A DNA stretch of 6,741 nt from Oscillospiraceae bacterium (GCA_009776345.1 WRLS01000113.1:1-6741), one strand, 5' to 3'; positions 1 to 6,284 are shown, counted from the first letter of the stretch. Notes: a model not told the origin generated them from the letters alone. Numbers and translations are program-made.

Positions 1-9
1 CTTTGGCAT
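1..9 (-). CDS. 5' end of a third gene in the DUF4160/DUF2442 cluster (partial)
   Basis: Only three codons (Met-Pro-Lys) are visible before the left edge, so the product cannot be named. The start is supported by a textbook AGGAGG on the minus strand (16-21), six bases upstream of the ATG. It begins 23 bp after the stop of the DUF2442 gene on the same strand with no terminator between them, so it is probably the next gene of the same operon. It could be a further member of the small accessory cassette, such as a DNA-binding antitoxin-type protein, but that is a guess. The frame could also close shortly outside the window. Confidence 0.5.
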
Positions 10-15
10 TGTAAT

Positions 16-21
16 CCTCCT
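16..21 (-). promoter_or_regulatory. Strong ribosome binding site for the left-edge gene
   Basis: The minus strand reads AGGAGG followed by six bases and ATG (7-9). This perfect Shine-Dalgarno core at optimal spacing is the main evidence that a gene starts at the extreme left edge. Confidence 0.6.
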
Positions 22-32
22 GCGGTTTTATC

Positions 33-317
33 TTATACCAGTATATCCTTGCACTTAACACTGTCTGTGTAAAGGGTATCGGGGCAAATGTCTATACAAT
101 TATAAGGGTCGCGGATACGTGATATATCAAACGCCAATGTCCCATTCATAATCGTGCAAAGCTCTTTGAAAGCCCTTATATCGTGAATTTGCGTGAATAC
201 CCCCTGCTCTTCGGTGACCCAATTGCAATCATACATTTTTATCTCACCATTATCGTAGTACAGGCAGACATTGTAGCTGTCCGTCGGGACTGCTTGAAAT
301 AATTTCGGGCGGTACAT
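33..317 (-). CDS. DUF2442 domain protein
   Basis: A 94-residue protein recognised as DUF2442 by family-like motifs: the N-terminal strand-turn with YDNGEIKMYDC at residues 21-31, a central hydrophobic segment, and the C-terminal signature IDICPDTLY at residues 75-83. The length is normal for the family and there is no signal peptide or membrane segment, so it is presumably cytoplasmic. The molecular function of the family is not established; members are often found beside DUF4160 genes, as here. The start is supported by GGAGTG on the minus strand, about seven bases upstream. That site overlaps the TAG stop of the preceding DUF4160 gene, so the two are very likely translationally coupled. The coding sequence looks more AT-rich than clp and lon, which suggests separate origin. 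The pair may be toxin-antitoxin-like; that role is an inference from gene size and pairing. Confidence 0.8.
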   Translation of the reverse strand: MYRPKLFQAVPTDSYNVCLYYDNGEIKMYDCNWVTEEQGVFTQIHDIRAFKELCTIMNGTLAFDISRIRDPYNCIDICPDTLYTDSVKCKDILV

Positions 318-327
318 ACGCTCACTC

Positions 328-576
328 CTAACTCAATGGTTTGATTTTGCGGAATTCTTTACTGTCCCACATTTGCAAAAGTTCATCTTTGTGAAGCTCA
401 TACCACGCTAAGACTAATCTTGCTTGCCTTGACGGCAGCATACCTTTGATGATTGCCCCTTCGGTTAAATCGAACTGCGCTTCGATACCATTGTACAGTG
501 CGTGAAAATGAGGCGGGTTGTGTTCGTTAAAATACATTGTTATGCTAATTCCTTCAAACCGTGATATTTCCGGCAT
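328..576 (-). CDS. DUF4160 domain protein
   Basis: An 82-residue protein of the DUF4160 family. The hallmark is the histidine-rich turn HNPPHFHA at residues 19-26, preceded by ITMYFNE. A helical C-terminal part follows with the typical WYELHKDELLQMWD run (58-71) and a basic end. The frame stays open upstream to 759, but those extra residues overlap the end of the Clp gene and look like antisense translation. The ATG at 576 is preceded by a purine-rich AGGGGAGGGG on the minus strand and gives the normal family length, so I use it. The gene lies 10 bp upstream of the DUF2442 gene and 61 bp after the Clp stop codon. The biochemical function is unknown; the conserved histidines suggest a metal or nucleic-acid site, but this is not shown. 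A role as one half of a toxin-antitoxin-like module is an inference. Confidence 0.82.
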   Translation of the reverse strand: MPEISRFEGISITMYFNEHNPPHFHALYNGIEAQFDLTEGAIIKGMLPSRQARLVLAWYELHKDELLQMWDSKEFRKIKPLS

Positions 577-603
577 ATCGGCAATCCCCTCCCCTTCCGT
601 AAA

Positions 604-633
604 TTGCACCTTACAAATCAATGCAAGGTGCAA
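604..633 (-). terminator. Hairpin after the Clp gene, possible weak terminator or attenuator
   Basis: TTGCACCTT (604-612) and AAGGTGCAA (625-633) are perfect 9-bp inverted repeats around a 12-base loop. On the minus strand the stem starts five bases after the TAA of the Clp gene (638-640). It is followed only by TTTA, without a long T-run, and four of nine pairs are G-C, so it is at best a weak intrinsic terminator. It could instead stabilise the 3' end of the clp transcript or partly uncouple it from the DUF4160 gene, whose binding site follows directly. Confidence 0.4.
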
Positions 634-637
634 ATAT

Positions 638-2959
638 TTATATCGGCAAATAAACGGTAAAAAGTGCAAGCTCCCCTTCGCCGTCTGTGCCCACTTGTAT
701 CGAGGTAGGCGTGCGGTCCGGCTCGTCGACGAGCATATTGCAGATCTTATCCTCCACATTTTTGCGGATTACGCGCCGCAGGTCACGCGCGCCGCTCTTG
801 TCGCCGAAGGCTTTGCCCGCGATCCACGAAAGCGCCTCTTTATTCCACGAAACGGCGATGCCTTTCTCACGGAGCGGTTCTTTTAACTCCGCGAGCATAA
901 GCTCGGCAATTTTTTCGTAATCAGTTTTATCCAGTGCGCGGAAGGCCACCACTTCATCCACACGGCCGATAAATTCCGGGCGCAGGAAATCGCGCAGCGC
1001 TTTCATCGCGCGCTCCTTTTCCGCTTCATCGTCCTGCTTGCCAAAGCCGAGGCTCACACTTTTCAGGTTGCTGCCCGCGTTGGATGTCATGACGATTACC
1101 GTGTTCTCAAAGTTCACGTTCCTGCCCTGGGCATCGGTGATCTTGCCCTCGTCCAAAATTTGCAGCAGGATATTCATTACATCGGGATGCGCCTTTTCTA
1201 TTTCATCAAACAGGATGACTGAATACGGCTTGCGGCGGACTTTTTCCGTAAGCTGACCGGCTTCATCATAACCGACATACCCGGGGGGCGAGCCGATGAT
1301 CCTGGATACAGAATGTTTTTCCATAAACTCGCTCATATCCAGGCGGATAAGAGGGTCGGCGGCGTTGAAAAGCTCGGCGGAAAGCACCTTTACAAGCTCT
1401 GTTTTCCCCACGCCGGTCGGCCCTACAAAGATAAATGTAGCGGGCTTGCGCCTGCCGCTCACCTGTACACGCGAACGGCGGACAGCGGCGGCGACTAAAT
1501 CTACAGCCTCATCCTGGCCGATGACTTTAGCTTTGAGCGCGGCACCGAGGTTTGCTACCTTCCGCAGCTCGGACTCGCGGATTTTGCTGGCGGGTATCCC
1601 TGTCCAAAGCTCCAACACACGCGCAAGGTCGTCAGACGTCACCTGTGCGTTCAGCGCGACAGGCTCCACCTCTTTAAGGCGTGCGGCGATACGCAGCTTC
1701 TGCGCCTTGATTTCAGCCACGCGCTGGTAGTCTGCTTCATGCGGGTGCTGTTCGGTGTATTCCTCTTCTTCGATATAACCCTTCAGCTCTTTATTGAGTA
1801 TGTCGTATTCGGTGAGCGACTCGTTGCCCAATGTCGCGCATGAACAGGCCTCGTCCAAAAGGTCGATGGCTTTGTCCGGGAGGAAGCGGTCGGTGATGTA
1901 GCGCTCGCTCATTGTCACGCATGACCGCACGATCTCGCCCGGCACAGTTACCCTGTGATATTTCTCGTAGTAGCTTTTTACGCCCATGAGTACCGCCACG
2001 GAATCCTCGATTGACGGCTCCTCAACTTTAACGGGCTGGAAGCGGCGTTCAAGCGCGGCATCCTTTTCTATATACTTGCGGTATTCCGTAAAGGTCGTAG
2101 CGCCTATTACCTGGACCTCGCCGCGGCTCAGTGCGGGCTTTAGGATGTTTGCCGTGTTCATCGAGCCTTCGGAATCCCCCGCGCCGACAATGCTGTGTAC
2201 CTCGTCAATGAACAGGATAATATTCCCCGCTTCCTTTATCTCGCCAAGCAGGCCCTTCATGCGGCTTTCAAACTGGCCGCGGAACTGTGTCCCCGCTACA
2301 AGCGCGGTAAGGTCCAGCAAAAACAGCTCCTTGTCGGCAAGGCGCGGCGGCACGTCCCCACCCGCCAGCTTTATGGCGATGCCCTCGGCGATGGCGGTTT
2401 TGCCAACGCCCGGTTCGCCGATAAGGCAGGGGTTGTTTTTCGTGCGGCGGTTGAGTATCTGGATAACGCGGTAGATTTCGTTTTCCCGCCCGACAATGCG
2501 GTCTATTTTGCCCGACTTTGCCTTTTCGGTAAGGTTCTCGCAAAAGTTATCCAGGAATTTACGTTTCCTGCGGTTGTCCTTTTTTCTTTCCCTGTGGTCG
2601 CCCTGACGGCTGCGCTCGCCGGGGTTCCCTGCCGGCTGCAGATGCTTTTCCTCATTTTTCGGTGACGAAGCCGCCCCGCCGAAAAGGTTTTGCAAAAACG
2701 GGAGCGGCTGTGCCCCGCCCATTTCGAAATCGCCGTCAAGCCCATCGCCGCCGCCCATCAGCTCGGTCATCTGGTCGCTCATGGACTCGATTTCCTCGTC
2801 GCTCATCCCAAGCCTGTCGATGACTTCCCTGACCTGCGGGATATTAAGCTCCCTGGCACATTTAAGGCAAAGGCCGCGGTCCTTCATCTCACCGTTTTCC
2901 AGGTGCGCCAAAAAAAGCACAGCTATATTTTTTTTGCATTTAGAGCAGCGCATATCCAT
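638..2959 (-). CDS. clpE: ClpE-type Hsp100 ATPase (Clp protease ATP-binding subunit)
   Basis: A 773-residue class I Clp/Hsp100 unfoldase that threads proteins into ClpP using ATP. Residues 5-34 hold a CX2C-X22-CX2C zinc finger, as in ClpE, in place of the ClpC/ClpA N-domain. A Gly-rich and then highly basic linker runs to about residue 135. The first AAA+ module has Walker A GEPGVGKT (181-188), Walker B with DE at 252-253, and RRF (305-307). A short UVR/M-domain-like coiled coil follows (about 409-432). The second AAA+ module has Walker A GPTGVGKT (513-520), pore loop GYVG (560-563), Walker B DE (585-586) and sensor-2 GARDLRR (723-729). LGF (637-639) sits where ClpC has its ClpP-binding VGF loop, so ClpP partnership is likely; no clpP is in view. 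The frame is open to 3019, but that ATG falls at the predicted transcription start. ATG 2959 follows AAAGGGA and begins just before the zinc finger. Some annotators would call it clpC. Confidence 0.9.
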   Translation of the reverse strand: MDMRCSKCKKNIAVLFLAHLENGEMKDRGLCLKCARELNIPQVREVIDRLGMSDEEIESMSDQMTELMGGGDGLDGDFEMGGAQPLPFLQNLFGGAASSPKNEEKHLQPAGNPGERSRQGDHRERKKDNRRKRKFLDNFCENLTEKAKSGKIDRIVGRENEIYRVIQILNRRTKNNPCLIGEPGVGKTAIAEGIAIKLAGGDVPPRLADKELFLLDLTALVAGTQFRGQFESRMKGLLGEIKEAGNIILFIDEVHSIVGAGDSEGSMNTANILKPALSRGEVQVIGATTFTEYRKYIEKDAALERRFQPVKVEEPSIEDSVAVLMGVKSYYEKYHRVTVPGEIVRSCVTMSERYITDRFLPDKAIDLLDEACSCATLGNESLTEYDILNKELKGYIEEEEYTEQHPHEADYQRVAEIKAQKLRIAARLKEVEPVALNAQVTSDDLARVLELWTGIPASKIRESELRKVANLGAALKAKVIGQDEAVDLVAAAVRRSRVQVSGRRKPATFIFVGPTGVGKTELVKVLSAELFNAADPLIRLDMSEFMEKHSVSRIIGSPPGYVGYDEAGQLTEKVRRKPYSVILFDEIEKAHPDVMNILLQILDEGKITDAQGRNVNFENTVIVMTSNAGSNLKSVSLGFGKQDDEAEKERAMKALRDFLRPEFIGRVDEVVAFRALDKTDYEKIAELMLAELKEPLREKGIAVSWNKEALSWIAGKAFGDKSGARDLRRVIRKNVEDKICNMLVDEPDRTPTSIQVGTDGEGELALFTVYLPI

Positions 2960-3023
2960 AAAAACGCCTGTCCCTTTCGCGTAATATTGCGGTAGAATAT
3001 ATCCTTTATATTTTAACATATCA

Positions 3024-3052
3024 ATTATAAATTATTTCCGTCGATTTGTAAA
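3024..3052 (-). promoter_or_regulatory. Sigma-A promoter of the Clp gene
   Basis: On the minus strand, TTTACA (3047-3052), a 17-bp spacer and TATAAT (3024-3029) make a near-consensus vegetative promoter. The expected transcription start is near 3017, which leaves a leader of about 58 bases before the ATG at 2959. This rules out the upstream ATG at 3019 as the real start. I see no CIRCE element and no convincing tandem CtsR heptads, which often control clpE in other Firmicutes. Confidence 0.72.
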
Positions 3053-3067
3053 GGTATAATCTGTAGT

Positions 3068-3097
3068 TTGACGGCGTGTTTGGGATTGTGATATAAT
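3068..3097 (+). promoter_or_regulatory. Sigma-A promoter of lon
   Basis: TTGACG (3068-3073), an 18-bp spacer and TATAAT (3092-3097) preceded by TGA, which makes an extended -10. Transcription should start near 3104, giving a leader of about 53 bases. The -35 boxes of this promoter and of the divergent Clp promoter are separated by only about 14 bp, so one regulator bound between them could affect both. Confidence 0.75.
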
Positions 3098-3104
3098 ATT
3101 CATC

Positions 3105-3124
3105 AAGTATGCTGCAGTGTGCTT
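3105..3124 (+). repeat. Imperfect palindrome in the lon leader
   Basis: A 20-bp imperfect dyad centred on CTGCAG, with outer arms AAG and CTT. As RNA the arms pair if G-U wobbles are allowed. It starts at the predicted transcription start of lon, so it could be an operator or a small 5' hairpin. The DNA symmetry is incomplete, so chance is possible. Confidence 0.25.
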
Positions 3125-3144
3125 ATACAAGCCATTATCTATAA

Positions 3145-3150
3145 AAGGAG
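3145..3150 (+). promoter_or_regulatory. Ribosome binding site of lon
   Basis: AAGGAG six bases upstream of the ATG at 3157, a near-ideal site that fixes the lon start. The upstream in-frame sequence offers no better start. Confidence 0.85.
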
Positions 3151-3156
3151 ATACAT

Positions 3157-5004
3157 ATGCCGGAGAAAAAGCAGACAAAGGGGCTTTTAAAGCTGCCTGT
3201 CCTGGCTATGCGGGGGATGGTGCTTTTCCCGCAGATGGTGCTTCATTTCGAGGTTGGCAGGGACAAATCTGTCTTTGCGCTCAACGAAGCGATGAACAAC
3301 GGCCGCACTTTATTTTTGACGTCCCAAAAGGATGTGCGCGACGACGACCCCGGCCCTTCCGCGCTTTATGATGTAGGCGTCGTGGCGGAAATCAAGCAGA
3401 TTATAAAAACATCCGGGCATCTCCGCGTTTTGGTGGAGGGGCAGTTCCGCGCGCGTATGCGCGAAGTGACCGGCGACGATTCTTTCATTGAGGCGATGAT
3501 TGAGGATTACCCGACAAACACCCGCGTACCCTCCGCAAAAACTTTGGAGGCGCTGATACGCATGGTCAAGGGCTTGTTTGAGGAATACGCAATGATGGCG
3601 CCGCGCATGGCAAAGGAGCTGGTTTTTGCCGCGATGACAAGCGAGGACCCTGTTTTCCTCTCCGAATACATCGCCGCCAATATGCCCATCCATATGGAAA
3701 GCAAACAGATGGTGCTGGAGGAAAGCAGCATCTCCAAGCGCCTGCGCCTGCTGATAAAAATATTGGAAGATGAAAACGAGATACTGTCGATTGAGCACGA
3801 TATCCATGAGCGTGTGCGCAGCCAGATCGACACCAACCAGCGGGATTACTATCTGCGTGAGCAGATCAAGGCGATTTCATCGGAGCTGGGCGAGGAATCG
3901 GAACAAAGCGAAGTCTATGAATATCACAATAAAATCGAAAAACTGCGCCTGGAGGGCGAAGTGCCGGAGAAGCTTCACAAGGAAGCCGACAGGCTGCTGA
4001 AACTGCCGCCAAGCTCCCATGAGGCGAGTGTCATCAAAACTTATTTAGACACCTGCCTGGAGCTGCCGTGGAGCAAATGCACGAAAGAACGCGCGGACAT
4101 TGCCCCGGCAAAGCGCCAACTCGACAAAGACCACTACGGCATGGAAAAGGTAAAGGACCGCATCCTTGAAAGCATAGCCGTGCGCAAGCTCGCGCCGGAT
4201 ATAAAAGGGCAGATACTTTGCCTGGCGGGCCCCCCGGGCGTTGGCAAAACGTCAATCGCAAAATCCGTCGCAAAGGCAATGAACCGTAAATATGTGCGTA
4301 TGTCCTTTGGCGGTATGCGCGATGAATCCGATATACGCGGGCACCGTAAAACTTATATCGGCTCAATGCCCGGGCGTATTATTACCGCGATGCGCCAAGC
4401 GGGTACCTGCAACCCGCTGATGCTGCTGGACGAGGTTGACAAGCTCGGGCGCGATTTCCGCGGCGACCCGTCCGCCGCCTTGCTTGAAGTCCTCGATTCC
4501 GAGCAAAACAACGCCTTCCGCGACCATTACATCGAGCTTCCGTATGACCTGTCACAGGTGCTGTTCATCGCCACCGCGAACGATTTAAGCGCTGTCCCCC
4601 GCCCGCTTCTCGACCGCATGGAGGTCATCACGCTCTCAAGCTATACCCGCGACGAAAAACTGAATATCGCAAAGAAGCATCTTGTACCCAAACAACTCAA
4701 AAGGCACGGGCTAAAACGCGGGGACCTTACTATTGCGCACGGTGCGCTGCTTTCGCTGATAGACCACTACACCCGTGAATCCGGCGTGCGCGGCCTGGAG
4801 CGCGAGATTGCCGCGCTTTGCCGTAAAGCGGCAAAAACGATCGCCGCCGGGGAAAGCGACAAAGTCACAATTACCGCCGCCAATATCACCGAATACCGCG
4901 GCGCGCATAAATACAAGCTTGACGAGCTTGAGGAAAACGATGAAACCGGCCTTGCGAACGGGCTTGCGTGGACAGCGGTCGGCGGTGAGATGATGGCTGT
5001 TTAA
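3157..5004 (+). CDS. lon: Lon N-terminal and AAA+ part, truncated before the protease domain
   Basis: The 615 residues translated as the sequence stands. Residues about 10-205 form the Lon substrate-binding (LAN) domain, starting with the typical LPVLAMRGMVLFPQMV. A coiled-coil helical region follows (about 205-300), then the linker with YLDTCLELPWSK. The AAA+ module has Walker A GPPGVGKT (358-365), Walker B LMLLDEVDK (421-429), sensor-1 in ATAND (472-476), and a sensor-2 helix with the GVRGLERE signature (543-550). Lon is a cytoplasmic homohexameric quality-control protease that also degrades specific regulators; its ATPase unfolds substrates. This product ends just inside the protease domain after GLAWTAVGGEMMAV and lacks the catalytic residues. 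If made, it could bind and unfold but not cleave, and could poison mixed hexamers; that effect is an inference. Confidence 0.85.
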   Translation: MPEKKQTKGLLKLPVLAMRGMVLFPQMVLHFEVGRDKSVFALNEAMNNGRTLFLTSQKDVRDDDPGPSALYDVGVVAEIKQIIKTSGHLRVLVEGQFRARMREVTGDDSFIEAMIEDYPTNTRVPSAKTLEALIRMVKGLFEEYAMMAPRMAKELVFAAMTSEDPVFLSEYIAANMPIHMESKQMVLEESSISKRLRLLIKILEDENEILSIEHDIHERVRSQIDTNQRDYYLREQIKAISSELGEESEQSEVYEYHNKIEKLRLEGEVPEKLHKEADRLLKLPPSSHEASVIKTYLDTCLELPWSKCTKERADIAPAKRQLDKDHYGMEKVKDRILESIAVRKLAPDIKGQILCLAGPPGVGKTSIAKSVAKAMNRKYVRMSFGGMRDESDIRGHRKTYIGSMPGRIITAMRQAGTCNPLMLLDEVDKLGRDFRGDPSAALLEVLDSEQNNAFRDHYIELPYDLSQVLFIATANDLSAVPRPLLDRMEVITLSSYTRDEKLNIAKKHLVPKQLKRHGLKRGDLTIAHGALLSLIDHYTRESGVRGLEREIAALCRKAAKTIAAGESDKVTITAANITEYRGAHKYKLDELEENDETGLANGLAWTAVGGEMMAV

Positions 5005-5058
5005 GTTGCAATTCTCAACGGCAGCGGCAAAACCGTACTCACCGGCAGCCTGGGCGAT

Positions 5059-5607
5059 GTGATGAAGGAATCGGCCCACGCCGCGATCAGCTACATACGC
5101 GCCTGTGCGGATCAGTACGGCATTGACGGGGAATTCTACAAAAATAAGGATATCCACATCCATGTCCCCGACGGCGCCGTGCCAAAAGACGGGCCGTCGG
5201 CGGGCGTGACGATCTGCACAGCCGTTTTATCCGCGCTGTCGGGCATACCCGTGCGCCGCGATGTCGCGATGACAGGCGAAATCAGCCTGCGCGGGCGTGT
5301 ACTGCCCATCGGCGGTTTAAAGGAAAAAGCAATGGCGGCGCATAGGGCGGGCATAAAAACCGTGCTGATCCCGCGCGGCAATGAAAAAGATTTAGAGGAA
5401 GTGGACAAAGCGGTGCTGGACAGCATCCGTTTTGTAACCGCCGCGAACATCAAAACCGTGCTGGACACGGCGCTTACAGAAAAACCCAAAGCCCTGCCGG
5501 TTAAAAAGCCGCCGGAAAAAATCCCGTCAACGGAGATCACATTCGAAAAGGATGAAACCGACAGGCCATTCACCGGTCTGCAACCGGAAGCTGTACGGAT
5601 TAGTTAA
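5059..5607 (+). CDS. lon: Lon protease (S16) domain, C-terminal fragment downstream of the stop
   Basis: This is the rest of the Lon proteolytic domain, in the same frame as the upstream part. The segment from 5005 already reads as Lon; 5059 (GTG, followed by ATG at 5062) is the first plausible restart. In full-gene numbering the nucleophile is Ser681 in PKDGPSAG (codon 5197) and the general base is Lys724 in GGLKEKA (codon 5326). Their 43-residue spacing matches Ser679/Lys722 of E. coli Lon. The last roughly 40 residues form a Lys/Pro-rich, then acidic tail without the conserved fold. No Shine-Dalgarno precedes 5059, so independent translation is doubtful; a restart would also drop the first strands of the domain. 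It is better regarded as the 3' part of lon than as a gene of its own. Confidence 0.6.
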   Translation: MMKESAHAAISYIRACADQYGIDGEFYKNKDIHIHVPDGAVPKDGPSAGVTICTAVLSALSGIPVRRDVAMTGEISLRGRVLPIGGLKEKAMAAHRAGIKTVLIPRGNEKDLEEVDKAVLDSIRFVTAANIKTVLDTALTEKPKALPVKKPPEKIPSTEITFEKDETDRPFTGLQPEAVRIS

Positions 5608-5634
5608 TTATGCTACCGAAAGGGATAACCGCAT

Positions 5635-6225
5635 ATGAACCGCCATAACGTGGTATTTGATACATCCTTTGGTGTACCGGAGCAGCTCCCGCCGCCGGAG
5701 TTTTTGGAGATTGCCTTTTCCGGCAAATCCAACGTGGGCAAAAGCTCGATGATCAACAAGCTTTTCAACCGCAGGCAGCTCGCGCGTGTAAGCTCAATGC
5801 CGGGAAAGACGGTCACGATCAACTTCTTCAAGCTCGATCACATCCGTTTTGCCGATCTGCCGGGCTACGGCTACGCAAAGGTCGCCAAAAAAGAAAAACA
5901 GCGCTGGTCTAAGCTCATGGAGGCGTATTTCCGCTCCGAGCGCGATTTGGGGCTGGTTTTCCAGCTATTGGACGCGCGGCACAAGCCAACGGAAAACGAC
6001 CTTGTCATGATAAATTTTCTAATAGACAGTGAAATACCGTTTGTGATCGTGCTGACAAAAATAGACAAGCTAAGCAATACCGGGCGCACGGCGCGCTTGG
6101 AAGCGCTGAAAACAGAAGTCCCGGAGGGTGAAGATATCACAATGATCCCATTCAGCGCGGTGACCGGCGAAGGCGTTGAGGACGTTTGGGGGATTATCGA
6201 AGAAATCGCCGCACAGGAACAGTAG
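5635..6225 (+). CDS. engB: EngB/YsxC ribosome-assembly GTPase
   Basis: A 196-residue TRAFAC-class GTPase of the EngB (YihA/YsxC) family, at normal family length. In Bacillus the family is needed for maturation of the large ribosomal subunit. The G motifs are complete: G1 GKSNVGKSS (30-38), a G2 Thr in GKTVTINFF (58-65), G3 DLPGYGYAKV (74-83), G4 TKID (141-144) and G5 SAVTGEG (174-180). No membrane segment is present. The ATG at 5635 has AAAGGGA (5619-5625) nine bases upstream, and the N-terminus aligns with the usual start of the family. It begins 27 bp after the lon stop with no terminator between, so it is probably cotranscribed from the lon promoter, as lonA-ysxC in Bacillus. Because the gene is usually essential, the nonsense codon in lon could have polar consequences for it. 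Confidence 0.95.
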   Translation: MNRHNVVFDTSFGVPEQLPPPEFLEIAFSGKSNVGKSSMINKLFNRRQLARVSSMPGKTVTINFFKLDHIRFADLPGYGYAKVAKKEKQRWSKLMEAYFRSERDLGLVFQLLDARHKPTENDLVMINFLIDSEIPFVIVLTKIDKLSNTGRTARLEALKTEVPEGEDITMIPFSAVTGEGVEDVWGIIEEIAAQEQ

Positions 6226-6245
6226 CATATGTCACAGAAAATTCA

Positions 6246-6258
6246 CATGAAGGTCATG
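6246..6258 (+). repeat. Short inverted repeat upstream of the membrane fusion protein gene
   Basis: CATGA-AGG-TCATG, with 5-bp arms and a 3-bp spacer, lies about 20 bp upstream of a TATAAT box and overlaps the place where a -35 would be. It could be an operator half-structure, but arms this short occur by chance. Confidence 0.2.
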
Positions 6259-6278
6259 GTAAGCTCACAGATTGCCGT

Positions 6279-6284
6279 TATAAT
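6279..6284 (+). promoter_or_regulatory. Candidate -10 box for the membrane fusion protein gene
   Basis: A perfect TATAAT lies in an AT-rich stretch of the 100-bp gap after engB. No good -35 lies 16-18 bp upstream; the best candidate, TGGTAA, matches three of six positions. The promoter may therefore be weak or activator-dependent. No intrinsic terminator is seen after engB, so readthrough from lon-engB is also possible. Confidence 0.4.

Larger units (their letters stand above)
3157..5607 (+). pseudogene. lon: lon protease gene interrupted by one in-frame stop
   Basis: The whole span is one continuous lon reading frame of 816 sense positions plus a final TAA, except that codon 616 (5002-5004) is TAA. 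There is no frameshift: the part after 5004 is in the same frame as the part before. The local reading is GGEMMAV-stop-VAILNGSGK; Lon proteins usually carry Glu at the stop position (as in the Bacillus TLSIEV context), so a single G-to-T change of GAA would explain it. Everything downstream looks functional, including the Ser-Lys dyad. The intact length would slightly exceed the usual 770-810 residues because of a C-terminal tail. TAA is also the normal terminator of clpE, of the DUF2442 gene and of lon itself, so a reassigned code is unlikely. Possible reasons are base-calling or consensus error, a recent null mutation, or stop readthrough. Confidence 0.8.

Noticed and set aside
577..759. N-terminal extension of the DUF4160 frame up to 759
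   Set aside because: It overlaps the 3' end of the Clp gene in another frame on the same strand. The ATG at 576 has a binding site and gives the normal family length.
1986..2665. Long open frames on the plus strand opposite the Clp gene
   Set aside because: They are antisense to a clearly coding AAA+ gene, resemble no known family, and have no supporting start signals.
2960..3019. Upstream ATG (3019) as the Clp gene start
   Set aside because: It lies at the predicted transcription start, has no Shine-Dalgarno, and the extra 20 residues precede the zinc finger without family similarity.
3032..3060. Second plus-strand promoter with TATAAT at 3055-3060
   Set aside because: The -10 is perfect, but the matching -35 (TTATTT) fits poorly and the box lies inside the divergent promoter region; the 3068-3097 promoter explains lon better.
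3067..3085. CtsR-like heptad pair in the clp-lon intergenic region
   Set aside because: TTTGACG resembles one half-site, but it coincides with the lon -35. The second half (TTTGGGA) is poor and the spacing is five rather than three bases.
5002..5004. Genetic-code change with TAA read as an amino acid
   Set aside because: TAA terminates clpE, the DUF2442 gene and lon itself at family-typical ends, so it acts as a normal stop here.
5002..5062. Programmed frameshift in lon
   Set aside because: The sequence before and after the stop is in the same frame; no shift is needed to continue.
4711..5163. Minus-strand frame spanning the lon stop
   Set aside because: It is antisense to conserved lon sequence and arises from GC-rich codon use; no family features are seen.
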